Origin: Sporosarcina sp. Marseille-Q4063 | GTDB taxonomy: Bacteria; Bacillota; Bacilli; Bacillales_A; Planococcaceae | NCBI RefSeq assembly: GCF_018309085.1 | Contig: NZ_CP070502.1 | Span: 3,219,001-3,283,000 of the forward strand | DNA: 64,000 nt | Reading direction: 5' to 3' | Notes under the pieces: generated by a model | The model's database searches: none | Seen by the model: the letters and a program-made list of their open reading frames with translations, nothing else | What the model was told of the DNA's origin: nothing | Made by a program: the position numbers and the translations under genes | In this document: piece by piece, positions 34,595-42,501 of the stretch | Layout of the letters: every line of letters starts with the position of its first letter | Position numbering within the stretch: position 1 is the stretch's first letter

Positions 34595-35755
34595 GTGGCT
34601 GGAGCACTAAATACGATTAAAGTACTTGATCTGTCAAGGGTTCTAGCGGGTCCCTATTGTACGATGATTTTGGGAGACCTTGGGGCTGAGGTTATTAAAG
34701 TAGAGGCGCCTAACGGAAGCGATGAAACTCGCGGATGGGGCCCTCCATTTAAAAATGATGTTAGCGCTTACTATTTGACTGCGAACCGGAATAAGAAATC
34801 AATTACGCTTGATTTAAAAACTGAAGAAGGGGTCGAGGTCGTAAAAAAACTCGTGCGAGAAAGTGATGTCGTTATTCACAATTTTAAAACGGGAACGATG
34901 GAACGATTTGGGCTGGGCTACGATACGCTTTATGAACTAAATCCGCGTATTGTCTATTGTTCGATTACAGGTTTTGGTGAAACTGGCCCGAGTCGCGACA
35001 TGCCTGGTTATGATTTTATTATCCAAGCAATGAGCGGCCTCATGAGCATCACCGGAACAAAGGAGTCCGGTCCGCAAAAATCTGGCGTTGCCATTACAGA
35101 TGTTTTGACCGGCTTGTATGCATGTATTGGGATTCAGGCCGCTTTGCTAGAACGCGTGCAATCGGGGATTGGCCAGAAATTAGATATCGCTTTGTATGAT
35201 ACCGCGGTTAGCGCATTAGTGAATATCGGAAGTAACTACTTGATGTCTGAAGCAATCCCGACCGCGCTAGGCAATGAACATGCGAATATTGTTCCGTATC
35301 AGACATTCAGAACATTTGATGGTGAAATGGTCATTGCGGTTGGAAATGACAACCAGTTTAAAGCGCTCTGTCATGTACTTGGCGAATCAGAAATTGCAAT
35401 GGATGACCGATTTAAGAGGAACCGGGAACGTGTGAAGTTTCGGGCGGAATTAATTCCAAAGCTTCAGGAGGTTTTTGTGACGAAATCGACAGCGTATTGG
35501 CAAGAGAAATGTCGGGAAAATAATATCCCGAGCGGACCGATTCAAAACTTGGAAGAAGTCGTGAATGATGAACAACTTCAATCGCGAAATATGTTCATCA
35601 CGCACGACCATCCGACAGCGGGGTCCATAAAGATGATCGGTAGTCCATTGAAGTTTTCTCGGACACCTGTTGAAATTAAACTCCATCCTCCGAATCCGGG
35701 CGAGCATCAAGAAGAAATAATGGATCGGATTGGTATGAATAAAACAACAAATTAA
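34595..35755 (+). CDS. Class III CoA-transferase (CaiB/BaiF)
   Basis: CoA-transferase of 386 aa: KVLDLSRVLAGPYCTMILGDLGAEVIKVE at the N-terminus (given by its pattern, from LDLSRVLAGPYC), GYDFIIQAMSGLMSITG, then Asp in GVAITDVLTGLYA at the position of the catalytic Asp of formyl-CoA transferase, and VPYQTFRTFDG. Start is GTG 34595 behind GGGAG (7 bp); the open frame from 34556 begins inside the terminator hairpin. Paired with an acyl-CoA dehydrogenase 15 bp on that has the short-chain/glutaryl-CoA type active site; a succinyl-CoA:dicarboxylate (for example glutarate) CoA-transferase is plausible but unproven. Confidence 0.86.
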   Translation: MAGALNTIKVLDLSRVLAGPYCTMILGDLGAEVIKVEAPNGSDETRGWGPPFKNDVSAYYLTANRNKKSITLDLKTEEGVEVVKKLVRESDVVIHNFKTGTMERFGLGYDTLYELNPRIVYCSITGFGETGPSRDMPGYDFIIQAMSGLMSITGTKESGPQKSGVAITDVLTGLYACIGIQAALLERVQSGIGQKLDIALYDTAVSALVNIGSNYLMSEAIPTALGNEHANIVPYQTFRTFDGEMVIAVGNDNQFKALCHVLGESEIAMDDRFKRNRERVKFRAELIPKLQEVFVTKSTAYWQEKCRENNIPSGPIQNLEEVVNDEQLQSRNMFITHDHPTAGSIKMIGSPLKFSRTPVEIKLHPPNPGEHQEEIMDRIGMNKTTN

Positions 35756-35770
35756 AAGGGGAGAACAAAT

Positions 35771-36973
35771 ATGAATTTTTCATTCACAGAAGAACAAACA
35801 ATGTTACGCAGCACGGTAAGAGGATTTGTAGATAAGGAAATTATGCCGCATATCGGGCAATGGGACCGGGAAGGAAAGTCGGACCCGGCGATTTACAAAA
35901 AGCTTGCGGATTTTGGATTAATGGGCGTTTGTATACCAGAAGAATACGGCGGCAGCGGCATGGATTATAATTCATTAGCGATTGTTTGTGAGGAGTTGGA
36001 AAGAGGAGATACGGCGTTCCGTACGGCTGTTTCCGTTCATATCGGCTTAAACAGCCTATCCATTTTGCAGTGGGGCAATGAAGAGCAAAAGCGAAAATAC
36101 TTGGTGCCTCAAGCAAAAGGTGAAAAAATTGGGGCATTTGGATTAACAGAACCCGCAGCTGGATCTGATGTGGCGGCGCTTCAAACAACTGCCGTGAAAG
36201 ACGGGGATCATTATATTTTAAATGGCCAGAAGACATGGATTTCGTTATGTGATGTCGCGGATAACTTCCTCGTATTTGCATACACTGGCGACCGTTCTGA
36301 AAAGCATAAAGCAATCTCCGCCTTTATCGTAGAACGAACTTGGGAAGGTTTTTCATCCGTTGCGACAAAAGGAAAACTAGGAATCCGTGCCGGAAATACA
36401 GGCGAGTTATTTTTCGAAGATGTTAAAGTTCCAAAAGAGAATTTGCTTGGTGAAGAAGGCGAAGGGTTTAAAATTGCCATGGCCTCATTGGATAACGGAC
36501 GCTTCACAGTTGCCGCAGGTGCGGTCGGCCAGATTATGGCGTGCATGGAAGCAAGTGTCGAGTATTGTAATGTCCGTAAAACGTTCGGAAAAGAAATCGG
36601 TAGGCATCAGCTCGTTCAACAAATGATTGCCAATATGGAAGCAGGTTTCCAAATGAGCAGCTTACTCGTTTACCGTGCAGGCGTATTGAAAAATGAAGGA
36701 AAACGCAATACAAGAGAAACGTCGCTCGCAAAGTGGCAAGCATGTGATTTCGCGAATCAAGCCGCAGACGACGCAGTCCAAATCCACGGAGCAAATGGTT
36801 ATTCAGATGAGTATCCGGTTGAACGTTATTTGCGTAACTCGAAGGCACCGGTTATTTACGAGGGGACACGTGAAATCCACACGGTGATGCAAGCGGAGTA
36901 CGTCATGGGTTATCGCGAGGATAAAGAGTTGAATAAGATGTTGCCGAGTTGGGGAGAAGCATTGACAATATAA
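35771..36973 (+). CDS. Acyl-CoA dehydrogenase, IYEGT type (glutaryl/short-chain-like)
   Basis: Acyl-CoA dehydrogenase of 400 aa. N-terminal NFSFTEEQTMLRSTVRGFVDKE; AFGLTEPAAGSDVAAL; RKTFGKEIGRHQLVQQMIANM; QIHGANGYSDEYPVERYLRN; catalytic Glu in VIYEGTREIHT near residue 370. This differs from the two enzymes of the sigma-54 cluster, whose base is elsewhere. The C-terminal EIH sequence also occurs in glutaryl-CoA dehydrogenases, so a decarboxylating role is possible. AAAGGGGAG precedes ATG 35771, 15 bp after the CoA-transferase. Confidence 0.88.
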   Translation: MNFSFTEEQTMLRSTVRGFVDKEIMPHIGQWDREGKSDPAIYKKLADFGLMGVCIPEEYGGSGMDYNSLAIVCEELERGDTAFRTAVSVHIGLNSLSILQWGNEEQKRKYLVPQAKGEKIGAFGLTEPAAGSDVAALQTTAVKDGDHYILNGQKTWISLCDVADNFLVFAYTGDRSEKHKAISAFIVERTWEGFSSVATKGKLGIRAGNTGELFFEDVKVPKENLLGEEGEGFKIAMASLDNGRFTVAAGAVGQIMACMEASVEYCNVRKTFGKEIGRHQLVQQMIANMEAGFQMSSLLVYRAGVLKNEGKRNTRETSLAKWQACDFANQAADDAVQIHGANGYSDEYPVERYLRNSKAPVIYEGTREIHTVMQAEYVMGYREDKELNKMLPSWGEALTI

Positions 36974-37009
36974 TGAAATTGAGATGCTAAATGTAGAGTC
37001 TCTTTTTTG

Positions 37010-37154
37010 GGTACCTGTGCAAGAAACTATTCCAACAATACACTACAATTGCATAAAATAAAAAGTGGTATCTACTGTGTAACGCTTTGTCGATACCACT
37101 TTGGTTTATTATTCGAATTTGTGAATAGTCATAATTGCACCTTGCACAGGTACC
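37010..37154 (+). repeat. GGTACC element copy 9
   Basis: Full length, subtype AGAAACTATTCCAACAATACACT as copies 7 and 8. The stem GGTATCTAC / GTCGATACC has one mismatch. Among the 36974-37381 gap contents, this element, a short ORF and two hairpins are all that I see. Confidence 0.92.
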
Positions 37155-37193
37155 TTTAAAAAGCGCGCTTTAAGAAATGGAAACTGGATAATC

Positions 37194-37259
37194 ATGTGGG
37201 AAAATGGTATCATATTAGGTGAACTAGTCATGTCTGCGTTGTTAAAAAAGCATACATAA
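37194..37259 (+). CDS. Possible 21-aa small ORF before a terminator
   Basis: ATG 37194 to TAA 37259 encodes MWENGIILGELVMSALLKKHT, a mostly hydrophobic peptide with a basic end. A perfect terminator hairpin begins 12 bp after the stop, the only support for a transcript here. The ribosome site is weak (TGGAAACTGG). It may be chance. Confidence 0.2.
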   Translation: MWENGIILGELVMSALLKKHT

Positions 37260-37270
37260 ATTCTGGGTAA

Positions 37271-37299
37271 GAAGATTGGGAAATCCAATCTTCTTTTTC
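37271..37299 (+). terminator. Intrinsic terminator, no obvious gene
   Basis: Perfect 9-bp stem GAAGATTGG / CCAATCTTC (37271-37279 with 37285-37293) followed by TTTTTCC. Confidence 0.75.
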
Positions 37300-37325
37300 C
37301 ACGGGACTTTTTAGAGCGCCTACTG

Positions 37326-37349
37326 CTCGGCATTTGCCGAGTTTTCTTT
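37326..37349 (+). terminator. Second small terminator-like hairpin
   Basis: CTCGGC ATTT GCCGAG (37326-37341) followed by TTTTCTTT, 33 bp before the acyltransferase start. Confidence 0.6.
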
Positions 37350-37381
37350 ATGCAGAAAATAAATAATAGAAGGGACTAATT

Positions 37382-39157
37382 ATTATAAAAAAGACATTTT
37401 CTTATGAAAGAGAATTGCCATCGTTACCAATTCCTCCATTAACTAGCACACAAACGAAACTCCTCGAATGGGTTGAACCTCTCCTTAGTGAATCGCAATT
37501 TCAGAACACGACAGAAGTTGTGAACCGATTTTTTCAAAAAGACGGGGAAGCTGAGATACTTCAGGAAAAACTCCATGAATTGGATGATAAATTGTCAGGA
37601 AGTTGGCTCAAGCCTTTTTGGGATGATTTATATTTAAAGTATCGCGGTTCTTTGCCAACTGGGATGAATTTCAATATTTTATTGGACAATAAAAAGCATG
37701 AAAACCGCTATACGAGAGCTGAATTGGCTGGAAAAGTAGGCCATTTGATAGCGGAATTTTATCATACGATTATTGACGGGGAAATAGAGCCTGTCACGCT
37801 TAGCGGAATTCCGCTTGATATGGGGCAATATAAAAAGTTTTTCCGCTCTGTGCGCATCCCTAGATTTGAAAGAGATGAATTTCGCCTGGCGGAATTTGAT
37901 AAGAGAAATAATCACATCATTATGTTATATAAAAATAACTTTTATAAAGTAAATGTAACGAATAGTGAAGGTGCGATTTATCAAAGTAAAGAAATCGCAG
38001 CGGCTATTGAAAAGGTATTTTATTCGGAGAAAAATGAAGGCGTAAACGTCGGCATATTTACAACAGCCAAAAGAGATGAAGCGGCGAAAGTGTATGATGA
38101 ACTTTCTGTGTCGAAAATAAATGCAGAAAATCTACAAGCGATTGCGGATTCGCTTATTGTAATTTCAATGGACGAAGAAAGCATTAATTCGCAAGAAGCG
38201 ATTGAAAATCTCATGTTAAATGGATCGAATAAATATTTCGATAAGACAATTCAGGTCGTCATTACAAAAAAAGGTGAGCTCGGTTACAGTATTGAACATA
38301 CTGCCGTGGATGGCACAACGATATTTGCGGTCATTAGCCATGTTAACGACGGACTTGCTACTGAGGATCCTGAATTAATTCAGACGGCTGAAAAAACAGT
38401 TATAGAAAAAATGGAATGGGAAATTTCAACGGATGTTCAAAAATCGCTAACGAAGTTTGAAAAAGATTTTGTACAAACGAAAAGTGATTTTCATGTTAAA
38501 TCAAGAACTTTCTCGGAATTTGGTTCTGACGAAATAAAAAACATGAAAATCAGTCCTGATGCATTTTTCCATATGGCCTTGCAAATTGCCCAGTACAGAA
38601 CGTTTGGCATACTCAGAAGTGTTTATGAGCCTGTGTCTGTCCGAGTTTTCCATGAAGGAAGGACGGAATGTGCAAGAGCGACTAGTACGGAAAAATGGAA
38701 CTTGGTGAAAGCGTTAGAAAACGGTGAAGAAAACAATGAAATTTTGTATTCATTGATGAAGAAAGCGGGCGCTGCGCATTCGGATCGGATAATCGATTGT
38801 CGTAAAGGTTTCGGTGTTGAAAGGCATATGTTCGGCCTTGAACAAATTTATTATTTACACGGGGCAGATTTAGGGTTAAAGGAACTGCCGGAAATCTTTA
38901 AAGATGAAGGGTATTTGACGATGCGACATGATTTTATCTCGACAAGTGGCATGGCTTATGACAATGTGAAATATCGGATTTTCGGACCTGTTGTTGAGGG
39001 AGGGTTTGGATTAGCTTATATTTTATTGGATCAGTCAATTTCGATAAACGTTTCTTGTCGTGTTTCGGAAAAGAACTATGCAAGTCAATTATCGAATCAT
39101 TTAATAGACGCATTGAAAGAATTACGTCAGATTGGTAATAGCCAGCAAGAATTTTAG
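37382..39157 (+). CDS. Choline/carnitine O-acyltransferase family protein, apparent ATT start
   Basis: Carnitine-acyltransferase-like enzyme of 591 aa, a family far more common in eukaryotes than in bacteria. Catalytic His306 lies in IEHTAVDGTT; the STS substrate motif is in FISTSGMAY (~521); the C-terminal FGPVVEGGFGLAYILL block is typical. The N-terminus KKTFSYERELPSLPIPPL matches the family start (TF..LP.LPVPPL). No ATG/GTG/TTG precedes those residues in frame; ATT at 37382 lies 7 bp from GAAGGG and is the best start, the first conventional start (TTG 37415) being inside the conserved part. ATA 37385 is the alternative. Its stop TAG shares its G with element copy 10. It may move acyl groups between CoA and carnitine or another alcohol. 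Confidence 0.82.
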   Translation: MIKKTFSYERELPSLPIPPLTSTQTKLLEWVEPLLSESQFQNTTEVVNRFFQKDGEAEILQEKLHELDDKLSGSWLKPFWDDLYLKYRGSLPTGMNFNILLDNKKHENRYTRAELAGKVGHLIAEFYHTIIDGEIEPVTLSGIPLDMGQYKKFFRSVRIPRFERDEFRLAEFDKRNNHIIMLYKNNFYKVNVTNSEGAIYQSKEIAAAIEKVFYSEKNEGVNVGIFTTAKRDEAAKVYDELSVSKINAENLQAIADSLIVISMDEESINSQEAIENLMLNGSNKYFDKTIQVVITKKGELGYSIEHTAVDGTTIFAVISHVNDGLATEDPELIQTAEKTVIEKMEWEISTDVQKSLTKFEKDFVQTKSDFHVKSRTFSEFGSDEIKNMKISPDAFFHMALQIAQYRTFGILRSVYEPVSVRVFHEGRTECARATSTEKWNLVKALENGEENNEILYSLMKKAGAAHSDRIIDCRKGFGVERHMFGLEQIYYLHGADLGLKELPEIFKDEGYLTMRHDFISTSGMAYDNVKYRIFGPVVEGGFGLAYILLDQSISINVSCRVSEKNYASQLSNHLIDALKELRQIGNSQQEF

Positions 39158-39302
39158 GTACCTGTGCAAGACACTACTCAGTAAATTCACTACAATTGCA
39201 TAAAGGGAAAAGGGGATATTGACTGTATAATACTTTGTCGATATCCCCTTGATTATTTATTCGAATTCGTGAATAGTCATAATTGCACCTTGCGCAGGTA
39301 CC
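39157..39302 (+). repeat. GGTACC element copy 10, abutting a stop codon
   Basis: Full length, left subtype CAGTAAATTCACTACAATTG shared with copies 11 and 12. The stem GGGGATATTGAC / GTCGATATCCCC has one wobble. Its first G is the last base of the acyltransferase TAG stop. The right end has a substitution (CTTGCGCAGG). Confidence 0.93.
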
Positions 39303-39328
39303 TCCCACTGGTCCCTCCAACTATTTCA

Positions 39329-40036
39329 TTAAACGCCGCGTTTATTCCCCCATACAAGTGTATGCAGTTGGGGTAGTACTTTCGCGTCGTTCATAATTGT
39401 CGACTGAACCGTTTTTTCGATTAGCCATTCATAGCGTTTGAGCAAAGTCGAAACGAGGAGGGTATCGTCTGTTGTCGATGTATCTTCATTTCCAGTTTGT
39501 AAAAAGAAAGGAAATGACGGGTAGCGCAGATGTACTTCTTCAGCGAATTGAAAGTCTATATCATCGAAAATGACAATTTTAAGACTAGCATTGGAATTCG
39601 CAAGCCGCTCCATGAAAATGTCCAGTTTACTGAAATCTGTTGTCATCTTGGAACTCGGCGGTTTCGGAGAGAGCGTAATATCATCGACTTTCAACAACCA
39701 ATCTTGCCAAAATGAAGCTTGTGTTTCAACTGCAACTTTCCATCCTTCGGCGTGGCATAAATCGATGAACTCGCCGATGCCTTTGTGAAGAGCGGGATTT
39801 CCTCCTGAAATCGTAACATGTGAAAAGGACTGTCCGCCTATGTTTTTCAGTTCATCCACAATTTCATTTGGACGTTTCAATTCACTTTTTCCCGAACCAT
39901 CCCACGTAAAACTTGAATCGCACCAGGCACATGAATAATCACATCCAGCAGTCCGGACGAACATCGTTTTTTGCCCCATGACCATGCCTTCTCCTTGAAT
40001 CGTCGGACCGAATACCTCCATTACAGGAATTTTCAT
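39329..40036 (-). CDS. queE: 7-carboxy-7-deazaguanine synthase (radical SAM)
   Basis: Radical SAM enzyme of 235 aa that contracts 6-carboxytetrahydropterin to CDG in queuosine/7-deazapurine synthesis. N-terminal VMEVFGPTIQGEGMVMG, the Fe-S motif CDYSCAWCDS (CxxxCxxC), HVTISGGNPALH and the SAM-binding region follow in order. Its ATG overlaps the queD stop by 4 bp. Last gene of the queCDE operon under the preQ1 riboswitch at 41130. Confidence 0.95.
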   Translation of the reverse strand: MKIPVMEVFGPTIQGEGMVMGQKTMFVRTAGCDYSCAWCDSSFTWDGSGKSELKRPNEIVDELKNIGGQSFSHVTISGGNPALHKGIGEFIDLCHAEGWKVAVETQASFWQDWLLKVDDITLSPKPPSSKMTTDFSKLDIFMERLANSNASLKIVIFDDIDFQFAEEVHLRYPSFPFFLQTGNEDTSTTDDTLLVSTLLKRYEWLIEKTVQSTIMNDAKVLPQLHTLVWGNKRGV

Positions 40037-40458
40037 AAGGAGTCCTCCTGTTCTGGTCGGTAAACGACATAGCTTGTCGGCGTTTCCCGAACAATAACTT
40101 GGAGACAGACTGGCCGATTGCTTCTTGTCTGAAGTACTTTTTGAATGGACTTACAAATCTGTTCTGCTAAGCGTTCAGTCGTTGGATAATTCGTTTGGAA
40201 TTCGGGATGATCATTTAATACGGAATGATCATATTTTTTATGAATCAAATCTTTAATTTGCTTAAAATCAATGAGGAAACCGGTTGAATCCAATTTGTTT
40301 CCTCCGATTGTTACATTTATATAGTACGTATGGCCATGCATCATCTGACATTTTCCGGCATCTTCGTTTGGAATGAAATGCGCGGCTGAGAAATGCATGT
40401 CTTTATTTAATTCGAATCGATAGGAATGTTGCACTTGTGGATAAAATTGTTGCATCAT
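40033..40458 (-). CDS. queD: 6-carboxy-5,6,7,8-tetrahydropterin synthase
   Basis: QueD of 141 aa, converting dihydroneopterin triphosphate to 6-carboxytetrahydropterin. Zinc histidines in HFSAAHF and HGHTY, catalytic Cys in [11 protein letters not shown], and the late [10 protein letters not shown] and [11 protein letters not shown] blocks are present. It overlaps queC and queE by 4 bp each, so the three genes are translationally coupled. Length normal. Confidence 0.95.
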   Translation of the reverse strand: MMQQFYPQVQHSYRFELNKDMHFSAAHFIPNEDAGKCQMMHGHTYYINVTIGGNKLDSTGFLIDFKQIKDLIHKKYDHSVLNDHPEFQTNYPTTERLAEQICKSIQKVLQTRSNRPVCLQVIVRETPTSYVVYRPEQEDSL

Positions 40459-41120
40459 TTCGTTGCACCTGCTGACTTTTGGGACAAGTAAGTGGTGAGT
40501 CCTTCATTTCGCAACAAGCATGCAGGACATTCTCCGCATCCTGAACTTGGGATCCCGTTGTAGCAAGTGAGCGTTTTTTCTTGTACGAAATCAAATGCAT
40601 CAAGTTCATCAGATAATGCCCATACTTCAGATTTATCCAGCCACATGAGCGGTGTATGGATGACGAAACGACCATCCATTGCCAAATTCAACGTGACATT
40701 GAGGGACTTTATAAAATTGTCCCGGCAATCAGGATAGCCGCTAAAATCGGTTTCGCTAACACCAGTAATAAGATGGCGAGCGCCGATGGCATCTGCATAA
40801 ACAGCAGCAAATGAGAGAAATAGATGATTCCTTCCAGGTACAAAAGTTGACGGAAGTTCGCCGTCCTCTTCTTTCACATCGATATCGTCTCGTGTTAATG
40901 CATTTGCAGATAACTGGTTAATCAAATTCATATCCAGCACCTTGAATGATACACCGAGTTCTTTTGCGATTGCCCGAGCATATTCGATTTCACTCGAATG
41001 GCGCTGTCCATAATCGAACGTCACCGTCGCAACTTCACCAAAATTCTTTAATGCCCAAAACAGGCACGTCGTACTATCCTGGCCACCACTAAAAACAACG
41101 ACCGCTTTTTCATTCTTCAA
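40455..41120 (-). CDS. queC: 7-cyano-7-deazaguanine synthase
   Basis: QueC of 221 aa, ATP-dependent conversion of CDG to preQ0. PP-loop [13 protein letters not shown] at the N-terminus; zinc cysteines in [22 protein letters not shown] near the C-terminus. I start at TTG 41120, because the AAGGAG of the riboswitch ends directly at ATG 41129 (0 bp), whereas it lies 9 bp from TTG 41120, giving [12 protein letters not shown], as in B. subtilis QueC. First gene of queCDE; translation would be blocked when preQ1 sequesters AAGGAG. No queF is seen in this window. Confidence 0.93.
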   Translation of the reverse strand: MKNEKAVVVFSGGQDSTTCLFWALKNFGEVATVTFDYGQRHSSEIEYARAIAKELGVSFKVLDMNLINQLSANALTRDDIDVKEEDGELPSTFVPGRNHLFLSFAAVYADAIGARHLITGVSETDFSGYPDCRDNFIKSLNVTLNLAMDGRFVIHTPLMWLDKSEVWALSDELDAFDFVQEKTLTCYNGIPSSGCGECPACLLRNEGLTTYLSQKSAGATK

Positions 41121-41129
41121 AGTAAACAT

Positions 41130-41166
41130 CTCCTTAGTTTTTTAGAGAGGGAGTTCGCGAACCTCT
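41130..41166 (-). promoter_or_regulatory. preQ1-I riboswitch
   Basis: On the minus strand the sequence reads AGAGGTTCGCGAACTCCCTCT then CTAAAAAACTAAGGAG: the P1 stem AGAGG/CCTCT, the A-rich tail and the terminal AAGGAG overlapping the ribosome site match the B. subtilis preQ1 class I aptamer almost exactly. It is placed to control queCDE translation. Confidence 0.92.
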
Positions 41167-41223
41167 TTTTTACCAAACAATGATAATGATAACATATGTG
41201 CAGGTCCAAGAGGGAAAGTGATA

Positions 41224-41369
41224 GGTACCTGTGCAAGAAACTAATCAGTAAATTCACTACAATTGCATAAAGTGAAAAGGGGATACCGACTGTATAACGT
41301 TTTGTCGATATACAGTTAATTTTTTATGCAAAGCAGTGAATAGTCATAATTGCACCTTGCACAGGTACC
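41224..41369 (+). repeat. GGTACC element copy 11 (decayed stem)
   Basis: Full length with intact ends, left subtype as copies 10 and 12, but the right stem arm has decayed (GTCGATATACAG against GGGGATACCGAC). Confidence 0.91.
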
Positions 41370-41408
41370 GAAAAAGGGTACCGAAAAAGAGGTACCGAAA
41401 ACGGTACC
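41364..41408 (+). repeat. Tandem GGTACC-plus-flank array after copy 11
   Basis: GGTACCGAAAAAG units start at 41364, 41377, 41391 and 41403 (spacings 13, 14, 12). The flank portion GAAAAAG is specific to this locus. Confidence 0.85.
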
Positions 41409-41443
41409 GTCACAACAACGGTCAAAATTCTACAAAATTTTTA

Positions 41444-41472
41444 TTGACATGTTTGTGGTATTAGATTATATT
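41444..41472 (+). promoter_or_regulatory. Sigma-A promoter of the nucleoside/ribose operon
   Basis: TTGACA (41444-41449), 17-bp spacer, TATATT (41467-41472); start near 41479. Confidence 0.8.
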
Positions 41473-41479
41473 ATTGGTA

Positions 41480-41493
41480 TGTAATCGGTTACA
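41480..41493 (+). promoter_or_regulatory. cre / LacI-family operator over the transcription start
   Basis: TGTAATCGGTTACA has 5-bp arms TGTAA/TTACA and fits the cre consensus with no mismatch. It covers the predicted start, so either CcpA or the encoded LacI-type regulator could bind. Confidence 0.72.
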
Positions 41494-41515
41494 CATGTGA
41501 GATGGAGTGAGTAAG

Positions 41516-42490
41516 ATGGCGACAATTAAAGACGTGGCGAAGGAAGCTGGCGTTTCGGTTGCGACAGTTTCAAGGTTTTTGAATAAAAGTGGTTATGTCA
41601 GCGAAGATTCAGCGCAAAAAGTTATGAATGCTATTAAAAAATTGGACTATCAACCGAATTCAGTTGCAAGAGCTTTATTCCATAAAACGTCTAAGATGAT
41701 CGGTTTAATTGTGCCAGACATTACGAACCCATTCTTTCCTGAGTTAGCGAGAGCTGTTGAAGATGTTTCGATGATTTATGGCTACAAAGTTTTACTTGGC
41801 AATTCAGATGGCGATTCCGAGAAAGAACAGAATTACTTGGATCTGTTTCATCAGAAATATGTAGACGGCATTATTATGACGAGTCAATCTTCAAGGACTG
41901 ATATGACGTTAAATACGAATACGCCAATCGTAGTCTTGGACCGTGCCAATATTTCGGGATTACCGACTGTTACGTCAAACAACTATGAAGGTGCACAACA
42001 GGCTGTAAAATTGCTAATCGAAAAAGGGGCCAAGCATATTGCGCATATTCGGGGACCGCGGGAGATCACTTCAGTAAATGATCGGCATCAGGGATTTATT
42101 GATGAAATAGAGAAAAATAAAATGGATTATGTCATTGAGGAATCGGCATTTAATCTGAAAGCGGCAGAAGAAGTCGCTCATAACTTTTTCGATAAACATG
42201 GACACATAGATGCGATTTTTTGCAGTAACGATACAATCGCAGTTGGATTTCTTAAAGTGGCTTTGAAAAGAGGCATTCAGATTCCTTCTGAATTACAAAT
42301 TATTGGTTTTGACGGCGTTGCTTTCGGGGAAATGGTTTATCCTGAGTTAACGACCGTAGCTCAACCAATTTACGATATGGGTGCGATGGCTTCTCGACTT
42401 TTAATCAAACTGATTGAAGGAAAAGAGCAGGAACAGACGTTATATGAATTAAAAACGAGGATTATTGAAAGAGGGACAACAAGGAAATAG
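41516..42490 (+). CDS. rbsR: LacI-family transcriptional regulator (RbsR-like)
   Basis: Repressor of 324 aa. Helix-turn-helix at 2-22 (ATIKDVAKEAGVSVATVSRFLN) with hinge YQPNSVARAL, then a periplasmic-binding-type sensor with GLIVPDITNPFFPELARAVED and IIGFDGVAFGEMVYPELTTVAQP. ATG 41516 lies 8 bp from GGAG and is preferred to GTG 41507. Followed 11 bp later by ribokinase, then a nucleoside transporter and nucleosidase, so ribose or a nucleoside is the likely inducer. Three palindromic sites (41480, 43391, 44699) in the operon may be its operators. Confidence 0.85.
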   Translation: MATIKDVAKEAGVSVATVSRFLNKSGYVSEDSAQKVMNAIKKLDYQPNSVARALFHKTSKMIGLIVPDITNPFFPELARAVEDVSMIYGYKVLLGNSDGDSEKEQNYLDLFHQKYVDGIIMTSQSSRTDMTLNTNTPIVVLDRANISGLPTVTSNNYEGAQQAVKLLIEKGAKHIAHIRGPREITSVNDRHQGFIDEIEKNKMDYVIEESAFNLKAAEEVAHNFFDKHGHIDAIFCSNDTIAVGFLKVALKRGIQIPSELQIIGFDGVAFGEMVYPELTTVAQPIYDMGAMASRLLIKLIEGKEQEQTLYELKTRIIERGTTRK

Positions 42491-42501
42491 GAGTGAAAGT
42501 C

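Noticed and set aside
35841..36848. Minus-strand ORFs of 104-157 aa over the acyl-CoA dehydrogenase
   Set aside because: Antisense shadows of a clearly coding gene; composition untypical of protein.
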